Assembly (NCBI RefSeq): GCF_009647605.1
Contig: NZ_WJIF01000001.1
Location: 231,655-295,654 of the forward strand
Source: Agromyces agglutinans
GTDB lineage: Bacteria > Actinomycetota > Actinomycetes > Actinomycetales > Microbacteriaceae
Direction: 5' to 3'
Length of the DNA: 64,000 nucleotides
Of the stretch, positions 9,119 to 19,227 are shown in pieces (positions within the stretch are counted from its first letter, which is position 1; each line of letters opens with the position of its first letter). Under the pieces are notes generated by a model, which did not search any database, was not told where the DNA came from, and saw only the letters and a list, made by a program, of their open reading frames with translations. The position numbers were made by a program, and so were the translations under genes.

Positions 9119-9901
<783 letters not shown>

Positions 9902-9957
9902 GAGGTGGTTCTTCCTTCGGTCGGATGCGGCCTGGTCGGCCGGAAGTATGGTTCGGG

Positions 9958-10311
9958 TCAGACGGCCAGGGTGACCGTCGGGTCGATCAGGACGTCGCCG
10001 CCCTCGACCTGGACCTGGTAGGCGGGAACCGGCTCGTAGGCCGGGAGGGTGAGCGGCTTGCCGGTACGGAGCGAGAACTGGGAACCGTGTGCCCAGCACT
10101 CGAGCGTGGGCCCGTCGGCGTTGCCGGCCGACGGGGACTCCTCGACGAAGCCCTCGGAGAGGGAGATGTCGCCGTGGGTGCACACGTCGCCGATCGCGAA
10201 TATCTCGCCCGCGGCGTCTTTCACGACCGCGATGGGCACTCCCCCGACGACGAAGCGCGAGGCCTGGTTGACGGCGAGGTCGTCGACCCCGCAGACCCGA
10301 ACGGATGCCAC
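9958..10311 (-). CDS. Rieske [2Fe-2S] ferredoxin-like protein
   Basis: A 117-residue Rieske protein of the non-heme oxygenase ferredoxin type, expected to carry one [2Fe-2S] cluster. The ligand pairs are 'CTHG' (Cys44, His46) and 'CWAHG' (Cys72, His75). Twenty-five residues separate His46 from Cys72, against about 16 in typical members, because of a Ser/Gly/Asn-rich insertion ('ESPSAGNADGP'). The start is a GTG one base after the sufD stop, implying coupled translation. Its place between sufD and sufC suggests it donates electrons to, or is matured by, the SUF machinery. That role is inference. Confidence 0.9.
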   Translation of the reverse strand: MASVRVCGVDDLAVNQASRFVVGGVPIAVVKDAAGEIFAIGDVCTHGDISLSEGFVEESPSAGNADGPTLECWAHGSQFSLRTGKPLTLPAYEPVPAYQVQVEGGDVLIDPTVTLAV

Positions 10312-10312
10312 G

Positions 10313-11500
10313 TCAGCTCCCCTGGAGTTCGGCTTCGAGTGCGGCGATGAGGTGCTCCTCGAGCTCGGGCGAGCCGATCTGCTGCACGATCTCGGTGAGG
10401 AATCCGCGGACGACCAGGCGTCGCGCCTCCTCTTCGCGGATGCCGCGGGCCATGAGGTAGAACAACTGCTCGTCGTCGAACCGGCCGGTCGCCGACGCGT
10501 GGCCGGCGCCCTCGATGTCACCGGTCTCGATCTCGAGGTTCGGCACCGAGTCGGCGCGCGTGCCGTCGGTGAGCACGAGGTTGCGGTTCTGCTCGTAGCT
10601 GTCGGTGCCGACCGCGGCGTTGCCGATGAGCACGTCGCCGATCCACACGGTGCGCGCGCCCTCGCCCTGCAGCGCACCCTTGTAGGTGACCCGCGAGCGG
10701 GTGTGCGGGGCGTCGTGGTGCACGTACACCTGCTGCTCGAGGTGCTGGCCCGCGTCGGAGAAGTAGAGGCCGAGGGCCTCGACGTCGCCGCCCTGCTCGG
10801 CGAGGTGGGTCGACGGGTTCAGCCGCACGACCTTGCCGCCGAGCGAGACGACGATGTGCTTGAGCTTCGCGTCCCGGCCGACCCGGGCGAAGTGGCTCGC
10901 GAGGTGCACCGAGTCGTCGCTCCACTCCTGGAGCGAGACGACGGTGAGGTTCGCGCCCTCGCCCACGAGGATCTCGACGTTCTCGACGAGTCGCGCGTCG
11001 CCCGTGCCGCGCAGCACCACGAGGCCGCGGCTGTTCGGCGCCGCCTCGATGACGGTGTGCGCCGCGCGGGGCGCGGAACCGAGGGCCGTGCGCGTGACGC
11101 TCGCGGTCTTCTGCTCCTCACCGGTGACGGCGATCAGCATCGCCTCGCCGAACGAGGACCACGCGTTCGCCGAGCCTCGATCCTCCGGCAGGCCGGCGGT
11201 GCCGATGCGGACGTCGTCGCGACCGATCCACGAGACCGACACGCCCTCTGCCTCGACGGACTCGACCGGCGTGCGCGAGCCGTCGAGCTCGCCTCCGGTC
11301 AGGTCGGCGAAGGTCGCGACGGGCGAGAGCTTCCACTCGTGCTCGCGCCCGTTGACGGGTGCGAAGTCGGCGACGTCCGCCGAGCAGAAGCGCTCGGAAC
11401 GGGTCTGCACGGGCACGACGGCGCCGGCTCCGTCGGAGTGCGCACGGATGCCGTGCTGTTCGGCTGTGGGCATGGCTGTGCTCTGCTGGGGGGCGGTCAC
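10313..11500 (-). CDS. sufD: Fe-S cluster assembly protein SufD
   Basis: A 395-residue SufBD-family scaffold subunit that pairs with SufB and SufC. The family C-terminal region is clear ('GHASATGRFDDEQLFYLMAR' followed by the 'RRLVVRGFLTEIV' helix), with the conserved His and 'LMARGI' core. I chose the GTG at 11500, two bases after the sufB stop (TGACGGTG), giving translational coupling; an in-frame ATG at 11473 would shorten it by nine residues. The N-terminal 30 residues are poorly conserved-looking, so either start is possible. Confidence 0.94.
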   Translation of the reverse strand: MTAPQQSTAMPTAEQHGIRAHSDGAGAVVPVQTRSERFCSADVADFAPVNGREHEWKLSPVATFADLTGGELDGSRTPVESVEAEGVSVSWIGRDDVRIGTAGLPEDRGSANAWSSFGEAMLIAVTGEEQKTASVTRTALGSAPRAAHTVIEAAPNSRGLVVLRGTGDARLVENVEILVGEGANLTVVSLQEWSDDSVHLASHFARVGRDAKLKHIVVSLGGKVVRLNPSTHLAEQGGDVEALGLYFSDAGQHLEQQVYVHHDAPHTRSRVTYKGALQGEGARTVWIGDVLIGNAAVGTDSYEQNRNLVLTDGTRADSVPNLEIETGDIEGAGHASATGRFDDEQLFYLMARGIREEEARRLVVRGFLTEIVQQIGSPELEEHLIAALEAELQGS

Positions 11501-11502
11501 CG

Positions 11503-12921
11503 TCAGCCCACCGATCCTTCCATGCCCATCTCGATGAGCTTGTTGAGTTCCATCGCGTATTCCATCGGCAGCTCGCGCGCGATCGGCTCGATGAAGCCGC
11601 GCACGATCATGGCCATCGCCTCGTCTTCGGGCATGCCGCGCGACATGAGGTAGAACAGCTGCTCTTCGCTCACCTTGGAGACCGTGGCCTCGTGGCCGAG
11701 CTGCACGTCGTCGACGCGGATGTCGATCGCCGGGTACGTGTCGGAGCGCGAGATGGTGTCGACGAGCAGGGCGTCGCAGCGCACGGTGTTGGCCGAGTGG
11801 TGCGCGTTCGCGTCGACGCGGACCTCGCCGCGGTAGCCGGCCCGGCCGCCCCCGCGCGCGATCGACTTCGACACGATCGAGGACTGCGTGTACGGCGCCA
11901 TGTGGATCATCTTCGCGCCGGCGTCCTGGTGCTGGCCCGGCCCGGCGAAGGCGACCGAGAGGGTCTCGCCCTTGGCGTGCTCGCCCATGAGGAAGATCGA
12001 CGGGTACTTCATCGTGACCTTCGAGCCGATGTTGCCGTCGATCCACTCCATGGTGGCGCCCTCGTGGGCGACCGCGCGCTTGGTGACGAGGTTGTAGACG
12101 TTGTTCGACCAGTTCTGGATCGTCGTGTAGCGCACGCGGGCGTTCTTCTTCACGATGATCTCGACCACGGCCGAGTGCAGCGAGTCCGACTTGTAGATCG
12201 GCGCGGTGCAGCCCTCGATGTAGTGGACGTAGGAGTCTTCGTCGGCGATGATCAGGGTCCGCTCGAACTGGCCCATGTTCTCGGTGTTGATCCGGAAGTA
12301 GGCCTGCAGCGGGATCTCGACGTGGACGCCCTTCGGGACGTAGACGAACGAGCCGCCCGACCACACCGCGGTGTTCAGCGCGGCGAACTTGTTGTCGCCG
12401 GCGGGGATCACCGTGCCGAAGTACTCCTCGAAGATCTCGGGGTGCTCCTTGAGCGCGGTGTCGGTGTCGAGGAAGATGACGCCCTGCTCCTCCAGGTCCT
12501 CGCGGATCTGGTGGTAGACGACCTCGGACTCGTACTGGGCGGCGACGCCCGCGACGAGGCGCTGGCGCTCGGCCTCGGGGATGCCGAGGCGCTCGTAGGT
12601 GTTGCGGATGTCCTCGGGCAGGTCCTCCCAGGTCTGGGCCTGCTTCTCGGTCGAGCGGACGAAGTACTTGATGTTGTCGAAGTCGATCTCCGAGAGGTCG
12701 GCCCCCCACGAGGGCATCGGCTTCCGCTCGAAGAGCTGCAGCGCGCGCAGGCGCCGCTGGAGCATCCATTCGGGCTCCTGCTTCAGCGCGGAGATGTCGG
12801 AGACGACCTCCGGCGAGATGCCGCGACGGGCGGATGCGCCGGCGCTGTCGGAGTCGGCCCAGCCGAACTCGTAGACGCCGAGGCCCTCCAGCTCGGGGCG
12901 GTCGATCAGTACGTCCGTCAT
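11503..12921 (-). CDS. sufB: Fe-S cluster assembly protein SufB
   Basis: A 472-residue SufB, the main scaffold protein for de novo Fe-S cluster assembly in the cytoplasm. Recognisable segments include '[20 protein letters not shown]', '[19 protein letters not shown]' (with the conserved Cys) and C-terminal '[12 protein letters not shown]'. Length matches the family (about 470). It is the first gene of the minus-strand suf operon; its ATG lies at the edge of the divergent region shared with ctaA. No sufR-type regulator, sufS desulfurase or sufU gene lies nearby. Confidence 0.97.
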   Translation of the reverse strand: MTDVLIDRPELEGLGVYEFGWADSDSAGASARRGISPEVVSDISALKQEPEWMLQRRLRALQLFERKPMPSWGADLSEIDFDNIKYFVRSTEKQAQTWEDLPEDIRNTYERLGIPEAERQRLVAGVAAQYESEVVYHQIREDLEEQGVIFLDTDTALKEHPEIFEEYFGTVIPAGDNKFAALNTAVWSGGSFVYVPKGVHVEIPLQAYFRINTENMGQFERTLIIADEDSYVHYIEGCTAPIYKSDSLHSAVVEIIVKKNARVRYTTIQNWSNNVYNLVTKRAVAHEGATMEWIDGNIGSKVTMKYPSIFLMGEHAKGETLSVAFAGPGQHQDAGAKMIHMAPYTQSSIVSKSIARGGGRAGYRGEVRVDANAHHSANTVRCDALLVDTISRSDTYPAIDIRVDDVQLGHEATVSKVSEEQLFYLMSRGMPEDEAMAMIVRGFIEPIARELPMEYAMELNKLIEMGMEGSVG

Positions 12922-13174
12922 GTGCTCCTCTTCTCCTCCCGTGCGACCGGCTATCAGTCCGGCTCACCGCCTCTCGCGCGTCGAGGTGCGGGCGATCAGC
13001 GGTGATGTGCGGGCGGCTCCAGTGCGAACCTAAGATGGCTGGGGAACCTGTTCGCCGCCGTTTCGCGTGCGACGACCGGATGCCTCAACCCATCAAGACT
13101 ACAGGGTCGCGCGGCCCCCGGTGCCGGACTCACGGCACCGTCACAGCACGGCCCCAGTGAGGAACGATCCCCCC
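12922..13174. promoter_or_regulatory. Divergent sufB / ctaA control region
   Basis: These 253 bases separate the minus-strand suf operon from plus-strand ctaA and must hold promoters for both. On the minus strand a TAGGTT element (complement of 13027-13032) could be a -10 box for sufB, but I see no good -35 match. No clear IscR-like or SufR-like operator was recognised. The sequence is AT-richer around 13084-13103 than its surroundings. Confidence 0.4.
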
Positions 13175-14107
13175 GTGCACCGCTTCGCCGCCTGGCTCCC
13201 CGACCGCGTCGACGGGCGCATCCGCTTCTTCGCGTGGCTCTCGTTCGTCGTCGAGACGGTCATCATCGCGACCGGCGGCGCGGTGCGCCTCACCGGGTCG
13301 GGTCTCGGATGCCCCACCTGGCCCACCTGCACGGCCGACTCGCTCATCCCGACCGAGGAACTGACGTACCACAGCCTGATCGAGTTCGGGAACCGGCTGA
13401 TGACCGGCGTGGTCGGCATCGTCGCCGTGATCGTGGTCGTGCTGGTCTGGCGGCTGCGCCGCGAGCGTCGCGACCTCTGGACGCTCGCGCTCATCGTGCT
13501 GCTGGGCGTCGTGGCCCAGGCGATCGTCGGCGGCGTCACGGTGTGGACCGGCCTCAACCCGTTCATCGTCGGGTTCCACTACGTCTCGTCGCTCGCCCTC
13601 GTCTGCGTGACCGCCGCGTTCCTCGTTCGGATGCGCGAGGAGGCGGGCCCCCGTGAACGCGCCGTGCCCGGCTGGTACCAGGGCGTCACGCACGCCACGA
13701 GCGCGGTGCTGGCGCTCACGATCGTCTTCGGCGTCCTGACGACCGGGGCGGGTCCCCACTCGGGCGATGCGGCGGCCGGTCGCAACGGGTTCCACGCCGA
13801 GCTGCTCGAGCACGTGCACGCGTGGCCCGGGTACGCGCTGCTGGCCCTGACCCTCGCGCTCGTCATCGGCGCCTGGCGACTCGGACTCCCGACGCTGCGC
13901 TGGTCGCTGGTGCTGCTGCTGATCGAGCTCGTGCAGATCGCGGTCGGCCTCTACCAGGCGCGCAACGGACTTCCGCCGCTGCTCGTCGGCATCCACATGG
14001 TGCTCGCCGCGCTCACGGCGGCCACGATGACCGTGGTGATCCTCCGCCTCAAGCGTCCGGCCGCGGCCGAGCGCCCGGCCGAGGCATCCGTCGCGGCGTC
14101 GCGATGA
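13175..14107 (+). CDS. ctaA: Heme A synthase, COX15/CtaA family
   Basis: A roughly 310-residue integral membrane enzyme that oxidises the C8 methyl of heme O to the formyl group of heme A for cytochrome c oxidase. Membrane helices alternate with the conserved His sites 'GFHYVSSLA', 'EHVHAWPG' and 'GIHMVLAAL', and an 'EFGNRL' segment carries the conserved Glu. The Cys pair in the first extracellular loop is present ('GCPTWPTC', Cys46/Cys52). I chose the GTG at 13175 because GAGGA lies 11 bases upstream; an in-frame GTG at 13157 would add six residues. The stop overlaps the next start (ATGA). Its partner ctaB lies just downstream on the other strand. Confidence 0.93.
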   Translation: MHRFAAWLPDRVDGRIRFFAWLSFVVETVIIATGGAVRLTGSGLGCPTWPTCTADSLIPTEELTYHSLIEFGNRLMTGVVGIVAVIVVVLVWRLRRERRDLWTLALIVLLGVVAQAIVGGVTVWTGLNPFIVGFHYVSSLALVCVTAAFLVRMREEAGPRERAVPGWYQGVTHATSAVLALTIVFGVLTTGAGPHSGDAAAGRNGFHAELLEHVHAWPGYALLALTLALVIGAWRLGLPTLRWSLVLLLIELVQIAVGLYQARNGLPPLLVGIHMVLAALTAATMTVVILRLKRPAAAERPAEASVAASR

Positions 14108-14697
14108 GGATCGCGCACCGCGGCGCGGTGCCGCGCATCCATCCCGATGCGACGGTCGCACCCGGCGCGATCGTGTCGGGCGACGTGACGGTGGCGGCGG
14201 GCGCGCGGATCCTGCATGGCGCAGTCCTCACGGCCGAGGACGGCACGGTGGCGGTCGGCAAGGACACCGTCGTGCTCGAGCACGCCGTCGTGCGCGGCCG
14301 CGCGGGACATCCGGCGATCATCGGGGCTCACGTGATGATCGGACCCCACGCGCACGTGAACGGCGCGGCGATCGGCGACCGCGCGTTCATCGCGACGGGC
14401 GCCTCCGTCTTCCCCGGCGCGGTCGTCGGCGATGGAGCCGAGGTGCGCATCAACGCCGTCGTGCAGGTGAACACGACGCTGGATGCCGGTGCCGTCGTCC
14501 CGATCGGATGGGTAGCGGTCGGCGCACCCGCGGAGCTGTACAGCCCCGATCACCACGAGGAGATCTGGGCCGTCCAGCGCACCCTCGACTTCCCCGGCAC
14601 GGTGTACGGCGTCGACCGCGACGCCGGCATGGCCGAGATCATGCGGCGCCAGTCCGCCTTCTACGCCCCGCACGACGACGACGAGATCCTCGGCTGA
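14104..14697 (+). CDS. Left-handed beta-helix (hexapeptide repeat) protein, gamma-carbonic-anhydrase-like
   Basis: A 197-residue protein made of repeated hexapeptide turns (for example 'VAPGAIVSGDVTVAAGARI'), the fold of gamma carbonic anhydrases and acyltransferases. Aligned by eye with PaaY/YrdA-type proteins, the three zinc-binding His positions appear replaced: Arg64, Pro81 and Asn86. Other His residues lie close by (His82, His84), so a shifted site is possible. The tail 'VPIGWVAVGAPAELYSPD' is the usual end of such helices. The start overlaps the ctaA stop. Enzyme activity is uncertain; a binding or transferase role is equally possible. Confidence 0.8.
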   Translation: MRIAHRGAVPRIHPDATVAPGAIVSGDVTVAAGARILHGAVLTAEDGTVAVGKDTVVLEHAVVRGRAGHPAIIGAHVMIGPHAHVNGAAIGDRAFIATGASVFPGAVVGDGAEVRINAVVQVNTTLDAGAVVPIGWVAVGAPAELYSPDHHEEIWAVQRTLDFPGTVYGVDRDAGMAEIMRRQSAFYAPHDDDEILG

Positions 14698-14754
14698 GCG
14701 CCGGCTCCCGCATTCGTGCGGCGGCGGCCGCCCTCGGTCGCGAGTCGGACCCGA

Positions 14755-15675
14755 CTAGAACGGCAGCAGCGGGTCGATGCCGACCGCGAGGAACAGCAGC
14801 GACAGGTACATGATCGAGCCGTGGAAGACCCGCATCGGCGACACCTGCTCATGCCGGATCGCGAGGTTGTAGAGCCGGTGCGTCTCGTACACGAACCAGC
14901 CGCCCGCGACGAGCGCGGTGGCCGTGTACACGAGGCCCATGTCGGCGATCGGGATCAGCAGCAGCGAGCACGCGACCGTCGCCCACGCGTAGAGGATGAC
15001 CTGCAGCCCGACCTGCGCGCGTCCGCGCACGACCGCGAGCATGGGCACGCCGGCGGCCGCGTAGTCGTCCTTGTACTTCATCGACAGCGGCCAGTAGTGC
15101 GGCGGCGTCCACAGGAAGATGATGAGGAACAGGATGAACGGCGCCCAGTCGAGGCTGCCGGTGACCGCTGCCCAGCCGATCAGCACGGGCATGCAGCCGG
15201 CGACGCCGCCCCAGACGATGTTCTGCGCCGTGCGGCGCTTGAGGATCAGGCTGTAGAAGACGACGTACAGCAGGATCGCGGCCAGCGAGAGCAGCGCGGC
15301 GACCCAGTTCGTGAAGATCCAGAGCCAGGCGATGGATGCCACGCCCAGGGCGTAGGCGAAGACGAGGGCCTGGCGATCGGTGAGTTCGCCGGTGACGAGC
15401 GGCCGGTTCTCGGTGCGCTTCATGACCCGGTCGATGTCGCGGTCGATGTAGCAGTTGAAGGCGCCGGCCGAGCCCGCGCTCATCGCGCCGCCGATCAGCG
15501 TCGCCACCATGAGCCAGAGGTTCGGCAGGCCCTGCTGCGCGAGGATCATCGTCGGCGCCGTGACGACGAGCAGCAGTTCGATCACGCGGGGCTTGGTGAG
15601 GGCGAGGTACGCTGCCGCCTTTCGACGGAGGGTCGCCGCCGGTCGGACCTCGTGGGTGTCTACTGCTGCCTGCAT
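14755..15675 (-). CDS. ctaB: Protoheme IX farnesyltransferase (heme O synthase)
   Basis: A 306-residue membrane prenyltransferase of the UbiA family that adds a farnesyl group to protoheme to give heme O, the substrate of CtaA. The Asp-rich prenyl-diphosphate motif is '[14 protein letters not shown]', preceded by '[18 protein letters not shown]', both diagnostic. Several hydrophobic helices follow. The ATG at 15675 has AGAGGAACG upstream; the frame extends further but without a site. It converges with ctaA and the hexapeptide gene, with 57 bases between stops, and is divergent from tkt. Confidence 0.95.
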   Translation of the reverse strand: MQAAVDTHEVRPAATLRRKAAAYLALTKPRVIELLLVVTAPTMILAQQGLPNLWLMVATLIGGAMSAGSAGAFNCYIDRDIDRVMKRTENRPLVTGELTDRQALVFAYALGVASIAWLWIFTNWVAALLSLAAILLYVVFYSLILKRRTAQNIVWGGVAGCMPVLIGWAAVTGSLDWAPFILFLIIFLWTPPHYWPLSMKYKDDYAAAGVPMLAVVRGRAQVGLQVILYAWATVACSLLLIPIADMGLVYTATALVAGGWFVYETHRLYNLAIRHEQVSPMRVFHGSIMYLSLLFLAVGIDPLLPF

Positions 15676-16000
15676 CGTTCCTCTTCCGGCTCGCGGGCGC
15701 GCTCGTACGTGCGCGCGAACCGTCTCCGATTCTAGGCCATCCGACTTCGACGGCGTGTCGAACACGTGTCGCGCCGCTCACGTCAACCCCCCGGACATGT
15801 GAGTCATGTCCCGTCACGCGGGGTCACGCACTCGTTATAGTGAACGGAGCGCGCCCGGTGGCGCGGATTCGGTGTGCCGTCCCCCTGACGCCACCTCCCG
15901 CACACAGTCGCCGGGCTCCACCGCGCCGAAGCGTATCCCGGCGGGTCCGGGGGCCCTCGGCTCCCCTGATGCCGCCACGATCGGAAGGAACACACACCTC
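15676..16000. promoter_or_regulatory. Divergent ctaB / tkt control region
   Basis: The only gap above 300 bases. For ctaB a good minus-strand -10 box, TAGAAT, is the complement of 15729-15734. For tkt a plus-strand -10 box, TATAGT, lies at 15836-15841, with two direct GTCACGC repeats just upstream (15813-15819 and 15823-15829). Two inverted repeats may be protein-binding sites: ACACGTGT (15762-15769) and GACATG-N5-CATGTC (15794-15810). I see no convincing gene in it; small open frames there lack ribosome sites. Confidence 0.55.
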
Positions 16001-18094
16001 GTGGCAACTCTGCACTGGGATCCCATCGACGACCGTGCGGTGGACACTGCGCGCGTGCTCGCCGCCGACGCGGTCGAGAAGGTCGGCAACGGGCACCCGG
16101 GTACGGCGATGAGCCTGGCTCCCGCCGCCTACCTCCTCTTCCAGAAGGTCATGCGGCGCGACCCGTCGGACACCCGCTGGCTCGGTCGCGACCGGTTCAT
16201 CCTGTCGGCCGGCCACAGCTCGCTCACCCAGTACGTCCAGCTCTACCTCGAGGGCTCGGGGCTCGAGCTCGACGACCTGAAGGCGCTGCGCACGTGGGGT
16301 TCGAAGACCCCCGGCCACCCCGAGTACGGCCACACCGAGGGCGTGGAGATCACCACCGGCCCGCTCGGCCAGGGCCTCGCGTCCGCGGTGGGCTTCGCAT
16401 ACGCGTCGCGATTCGAGCGCGGCCTGTTCGACCCCGAGGCTCCCGCCGGCGAGAGCCCGTTCGACCACTTCGTGTACGTCATCGCCGGCGACGGCGACCT
16501 CCAGGAGGGCGTGACGAGCGAGGCATCCTCGCTGGCCGGTCACCAGCAGCTGGGCAACCTCGTCGTCATCTACGACTCGAACCAGATCTCGATCGAGGAC
16601 GACACGAACATCGCCTTCACCGAGGACGTCGCCGCACGCTACGAGGCGTACGGCTGGCACGTGCAGACCGTCGACTGGAAGAAGACGGGCCAGTACGTCG
16701 AGGACGTCGCCGAGCTCCACGCGGCGCTCGAGGCTGCGAAGGGCGAGCAGGCGAAGCCCTCGATCATCATCCTGAAGACGATCATCGGCTGGCCATCCCC
16801 CGGCAAGCAGAACACCGGCAAGATCCACGGCTCGGCGCTCGGCGCGTCGGAGCTGGCCGCCACGAAGGAGGTGCTCGGCTTCGACCCCGAGCAGGCGTTC
16901 GTCGTCGCCGACGACGTGATCGCGCACACCCGCGCCGCACGCGAGCGCGGTGCCGCCGCGCATGCCGAGTGGCAGGTCGCGTTCGACGCCTGGGCCGCCG
17001 CGAATCCCGAGCGCAAGGCGCTGCTCGACCGGCTCGAGGCCGGCGAGCTGCCCGAGGGCATCGAGTCCGCCCTGCCCGTGTTCGAGGGCGGCACCGAGGT
17101 GTCGACCCGCGCGGCCTCGGGCAAGGTCATCAACGCCCTCGCCCCGCAGCTGCCCGAGTTCTGGGGCGGTTCGGCCGACCTGGCCGAGTCGAACCTCACG
17201 ACGATCAACGGCGCGGCGTCGTTCATCCCCGAGCAGTGGTCGACCCACGAGTTCTCGGGCAACCCGTACGGGCGGGTGCTGCACTTCGGCATCCGCGAGC
17301 ACGCCATGGGCGCGATCGTCAACGGCATCGTGCTGCACGGGCCCACGCGCGCCTTCGGCGGCACGTTCCTCATCTTCAGCGACTACATGCGGCCCGCGGT
17401 CCGCCTGGCTGCGCTCATGCAGGTGCCCTCGATCTTCGTCTGGACGCACGACTCGGTCGCGCTCGGCGAAGACGGCCCGACCCACCAGCCGATCGAGCAG
17501 CTCGCGACGCTGCGCGCGATCCCCGGTTTCACCGTCGTGCGCCCGGCCGACGCGAACGAGGTCTCGTACGCGTGGCTCGAGATCCTCAAGCGCCGCGACG
17601 CCCCCGCCGGCATCGCGCTCACCCGCCAGAACATCGCCGTGTTCGAGCGCGGCGACGGCGAGGCGTCGGGCGACGTGCTCGCCTCGGCCGCCAACGTCGC
17701 GAAGGGCGCATACGTGCTCGCCGAGGCGCCGTCGGGCTCGCCCGACGTCATCCTCATCGCGACCGGCTCCGAGGTGCAGCTCGCGGTCGCCGCGCGCGAG
17801 CAGCTCGCCGCTGAGGGCGTGCAGGCGCGCGTCGTCTCGGCACCGAGCCTCGAATGGTTCGAGGAGCAGGATGCCGCCTACCGCGAGTCCGTGCTCCCCG
17901 CCTCGGTCACGGCGCGGGTCTCCGTCGAGGCCGGCGTCTCCCTGAGCTGGCAGCGCTACGTGGGCCCCCGCGGTCGCAGCGTGTCGATCGAGCACTTCGG
18001 CGCCTCCGCCGACTACAAGACCCTGTTCCGCGAATTCGGCATCACGACCGAAGCCGTCGTCGCCGCCGCGAAGGAATCGCTCGCCTCCGCGTGA
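16001..18094 (+). CDS. tkt: Transketolase
   Basis: A 697-residue thiamine-diphosphate enzyme that moves two-carbon ketol units between sugar phosphates in the non-oxidative pentose phosphate pathway. The ThDP/Mg motif is '[18 protein letters not shown]' running to '[10 protein letters not shown]'; the N terminus contains '[17 protein letters not shown]'. The active-site '[10 protein letters not shown]' and '[19 protein letters not shown]' segments are intact. The start is the GTG at 16001 with GGAAGGA 12 bases upstream. It opens the tkt-tal-pgi-zwf-opcA-pgl operon, which is a conserved actinobacterial arrangement. Confidence 0.97.
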   Translation: MATLHWDPIDDRAVDTARVLAADAVEKVGNGHPGTAMSLAPAAYLLFQKVMRRDPSDTRWLGRDRFILSAGHSSLTQYVQLYLEGSGLELDDLKALRTWGSKTPGHPEYGHTEGVEITTGPLGQGLASAVGFAYASRFERGLFDPEAPAGESPFDHFVYVIAGDGDLQEGVTSEASSLAGHQQLGNLVVIYDSNQISIEDDTNIAFTEDVAARYEAYGWHVQTVDWKKTGQYVEDVAELHAALEAAKGEQAKPSIIILKTIIGWPSPGKQNTGKIHGSALGASELAATKEVLGFDPEQAFVVADDVIAHTRAARERGAAAHAEWQVAFDAWAAANPERKALLDRLEAGELPEGIESALPVFEGGTEVSTRAASGKVINALAPQLPEFWGGSADLAESNLTTINGAASFIPEQWSTHEFSGNPYGRVLHFGIREHAMGAIVNGIVLHGPTRAFGGTFLIFSDYMRPAVRLAALMQVPSIFVWTHDSVALGEDGPTHQPIEQLATLRAIPGFTVVRPADANEVSYAWLEILKRRDAPAGIALTRQNIAVFERGDGEASGDVLASAANVAKGAYVLAEAPSGSPDVILIATGSEVQLAVAAREQLAAEGVQARVVSAPSLEWFEEQDAAYRESVLPASVTARVSVEAGVSLSWQRYVGPRGRSVSIEHFGASADYKTLFREFGITTEAVVAAAKESLASA

Positions 18095-18117
18095 GCGAGC
18101 AGAAGGAGAACATCGCC

Positions 18118-19227
18118 ATGAGCACCACCCCCACCGCCGCCCTCTCCGAGGCCGGCGTCAGCATCTGGCTCGACGACCTGTCGCGCCAGCGCCTCGCCAC
18201 GGGCGACCTCGAGCGACTGATCGCCGAGCGCGACGTCGTCGGCGTCACGACGAACCCCACCATCTTCGCGGGCGCCCTCTCGAACGGCGCGGCGTACGCC
18301 GACCAGTTGCACCACCTCGCGGTGGGCGGCGTCGACGTCGACGAGGCGGTCTTCGAGATCACGACCGACGACGTGCGCGCCGCGTCCGACGTGTTCCGGC
18401 CCGTCTTCGACCGCAGCGGCGGATTCGACGGCCGGGTCTCGATCGAGGTCGCGCCCGATCTCGCGCACGACACGGCCGGCACGATCGCCTCGGCGAAGCA
18501 GCTCTGGGCGAAGGTCGACCGACCGAACGCGATGATCAAGATCCCCGCGACGGTCGAGGGCCTCGACGCCATCCGCGACACCATCGCCGCGGGCATCAGC
18601 GTCAACGTCACGCTCATCTTCAGCCTCGAGCGCTACCGCCAGGTGATCGAGTCCTACTTGGCCGGCCTCGAGCAGGCGAAGGCCGCGGGCATCGACCTGT
18701 CGACGATCCACTCGGTCGCCTCGTTCTTCGTCTCTCGGGTCGACACCGAGATCGACAAGCGCCTCGAGGCGATCGGCACCGACGAGGCCCTCGCCCTGAA
18801 GAGCAAGGCGGGCGTGGCCAACGCGCAGCTGGCCTATGAGCTGTTCGAGCAGGCCTTCGCGACCGAGCGCGCGACCGCGCTGCTCGAGGCCGGCGCCAAC
18901 CGGCAGCGCCCGCTCTGGGCGTCGACGGGCGTCAAGGACCCGGCGCTGCCCGACACCCTCTACGTCACGCAGCTCGTCGCCCCGGGCGTCGTCAACACGA
19001 TGCCCGAGAAGACGCTCGAGGCGACCTTCGACCACGGCGAGATCACGGGCGACACCGTGACCGGCTCGTACGCGGCCGCGGGCGAGGTGCTCGATGCCCT
19101 CGCGAACGCCGGCGTCGACTACGACGACGTGACCGCGCTCCTCGAGCGCGAGGGCGTCGAGAAGTTCATCGTCTCGTGGAACGAGCTGCTCGGCACGGTG
19201 CGCGAGGCGCTGGAGGCCGCACGATGA
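18118..19227 (+). CDS. tal: Transaldolase
   Basis: A 369-residue class I aldolase-type enzyme that transfers dihydroxyacetone units between sugar phosphates. The Schiff-base lysine lies in '[13 protein letters not shown]'; the N-terminal '[13 protein letters not shown]' and '[14 protein letters not shown]' segments are typical of the longer actinobacterial/cyanobacterial Tal type. AGAAGGAGAA precedes the ATG at 18118, 23 bases after tkt. Its stop overlaps the pgi start (ATGA). In some bacteria Tal and this Pgi type are fused in one protein; here they are separate but coupled. Confidence 0.97.
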   Translation: MSTTPTAALSEAGVSIWLDDLSRQRLATGDLERLIAERDVVGVTTNPTIFAGALSNGAAYADQLHHLAVGGVDVDEAVFEITTDDVRAASDVFRPVFDRSGGFDGRVSIEVAPDLAHDTAGTIASAKQLWAKVDRPNAMIKIPATVEGLDAIRDTIAAGISVNVTLIFSLERYRQVIESYLAGLEQAKAAGIDLSTIHSVASFFVSRVDTEIDKRLEAIGTDEALALKSKAGVANAQLAYELFEQAFATERATALLEAGANRQRPLWASTGVKDPALPDTLYVTQLVAPGVVNTMPEKTLEATFDHGEITGDTVTGSYAAAGEVLDALANAGVDYDDVTALLEREGVEKFIVSWNELLGTVREALEAAR

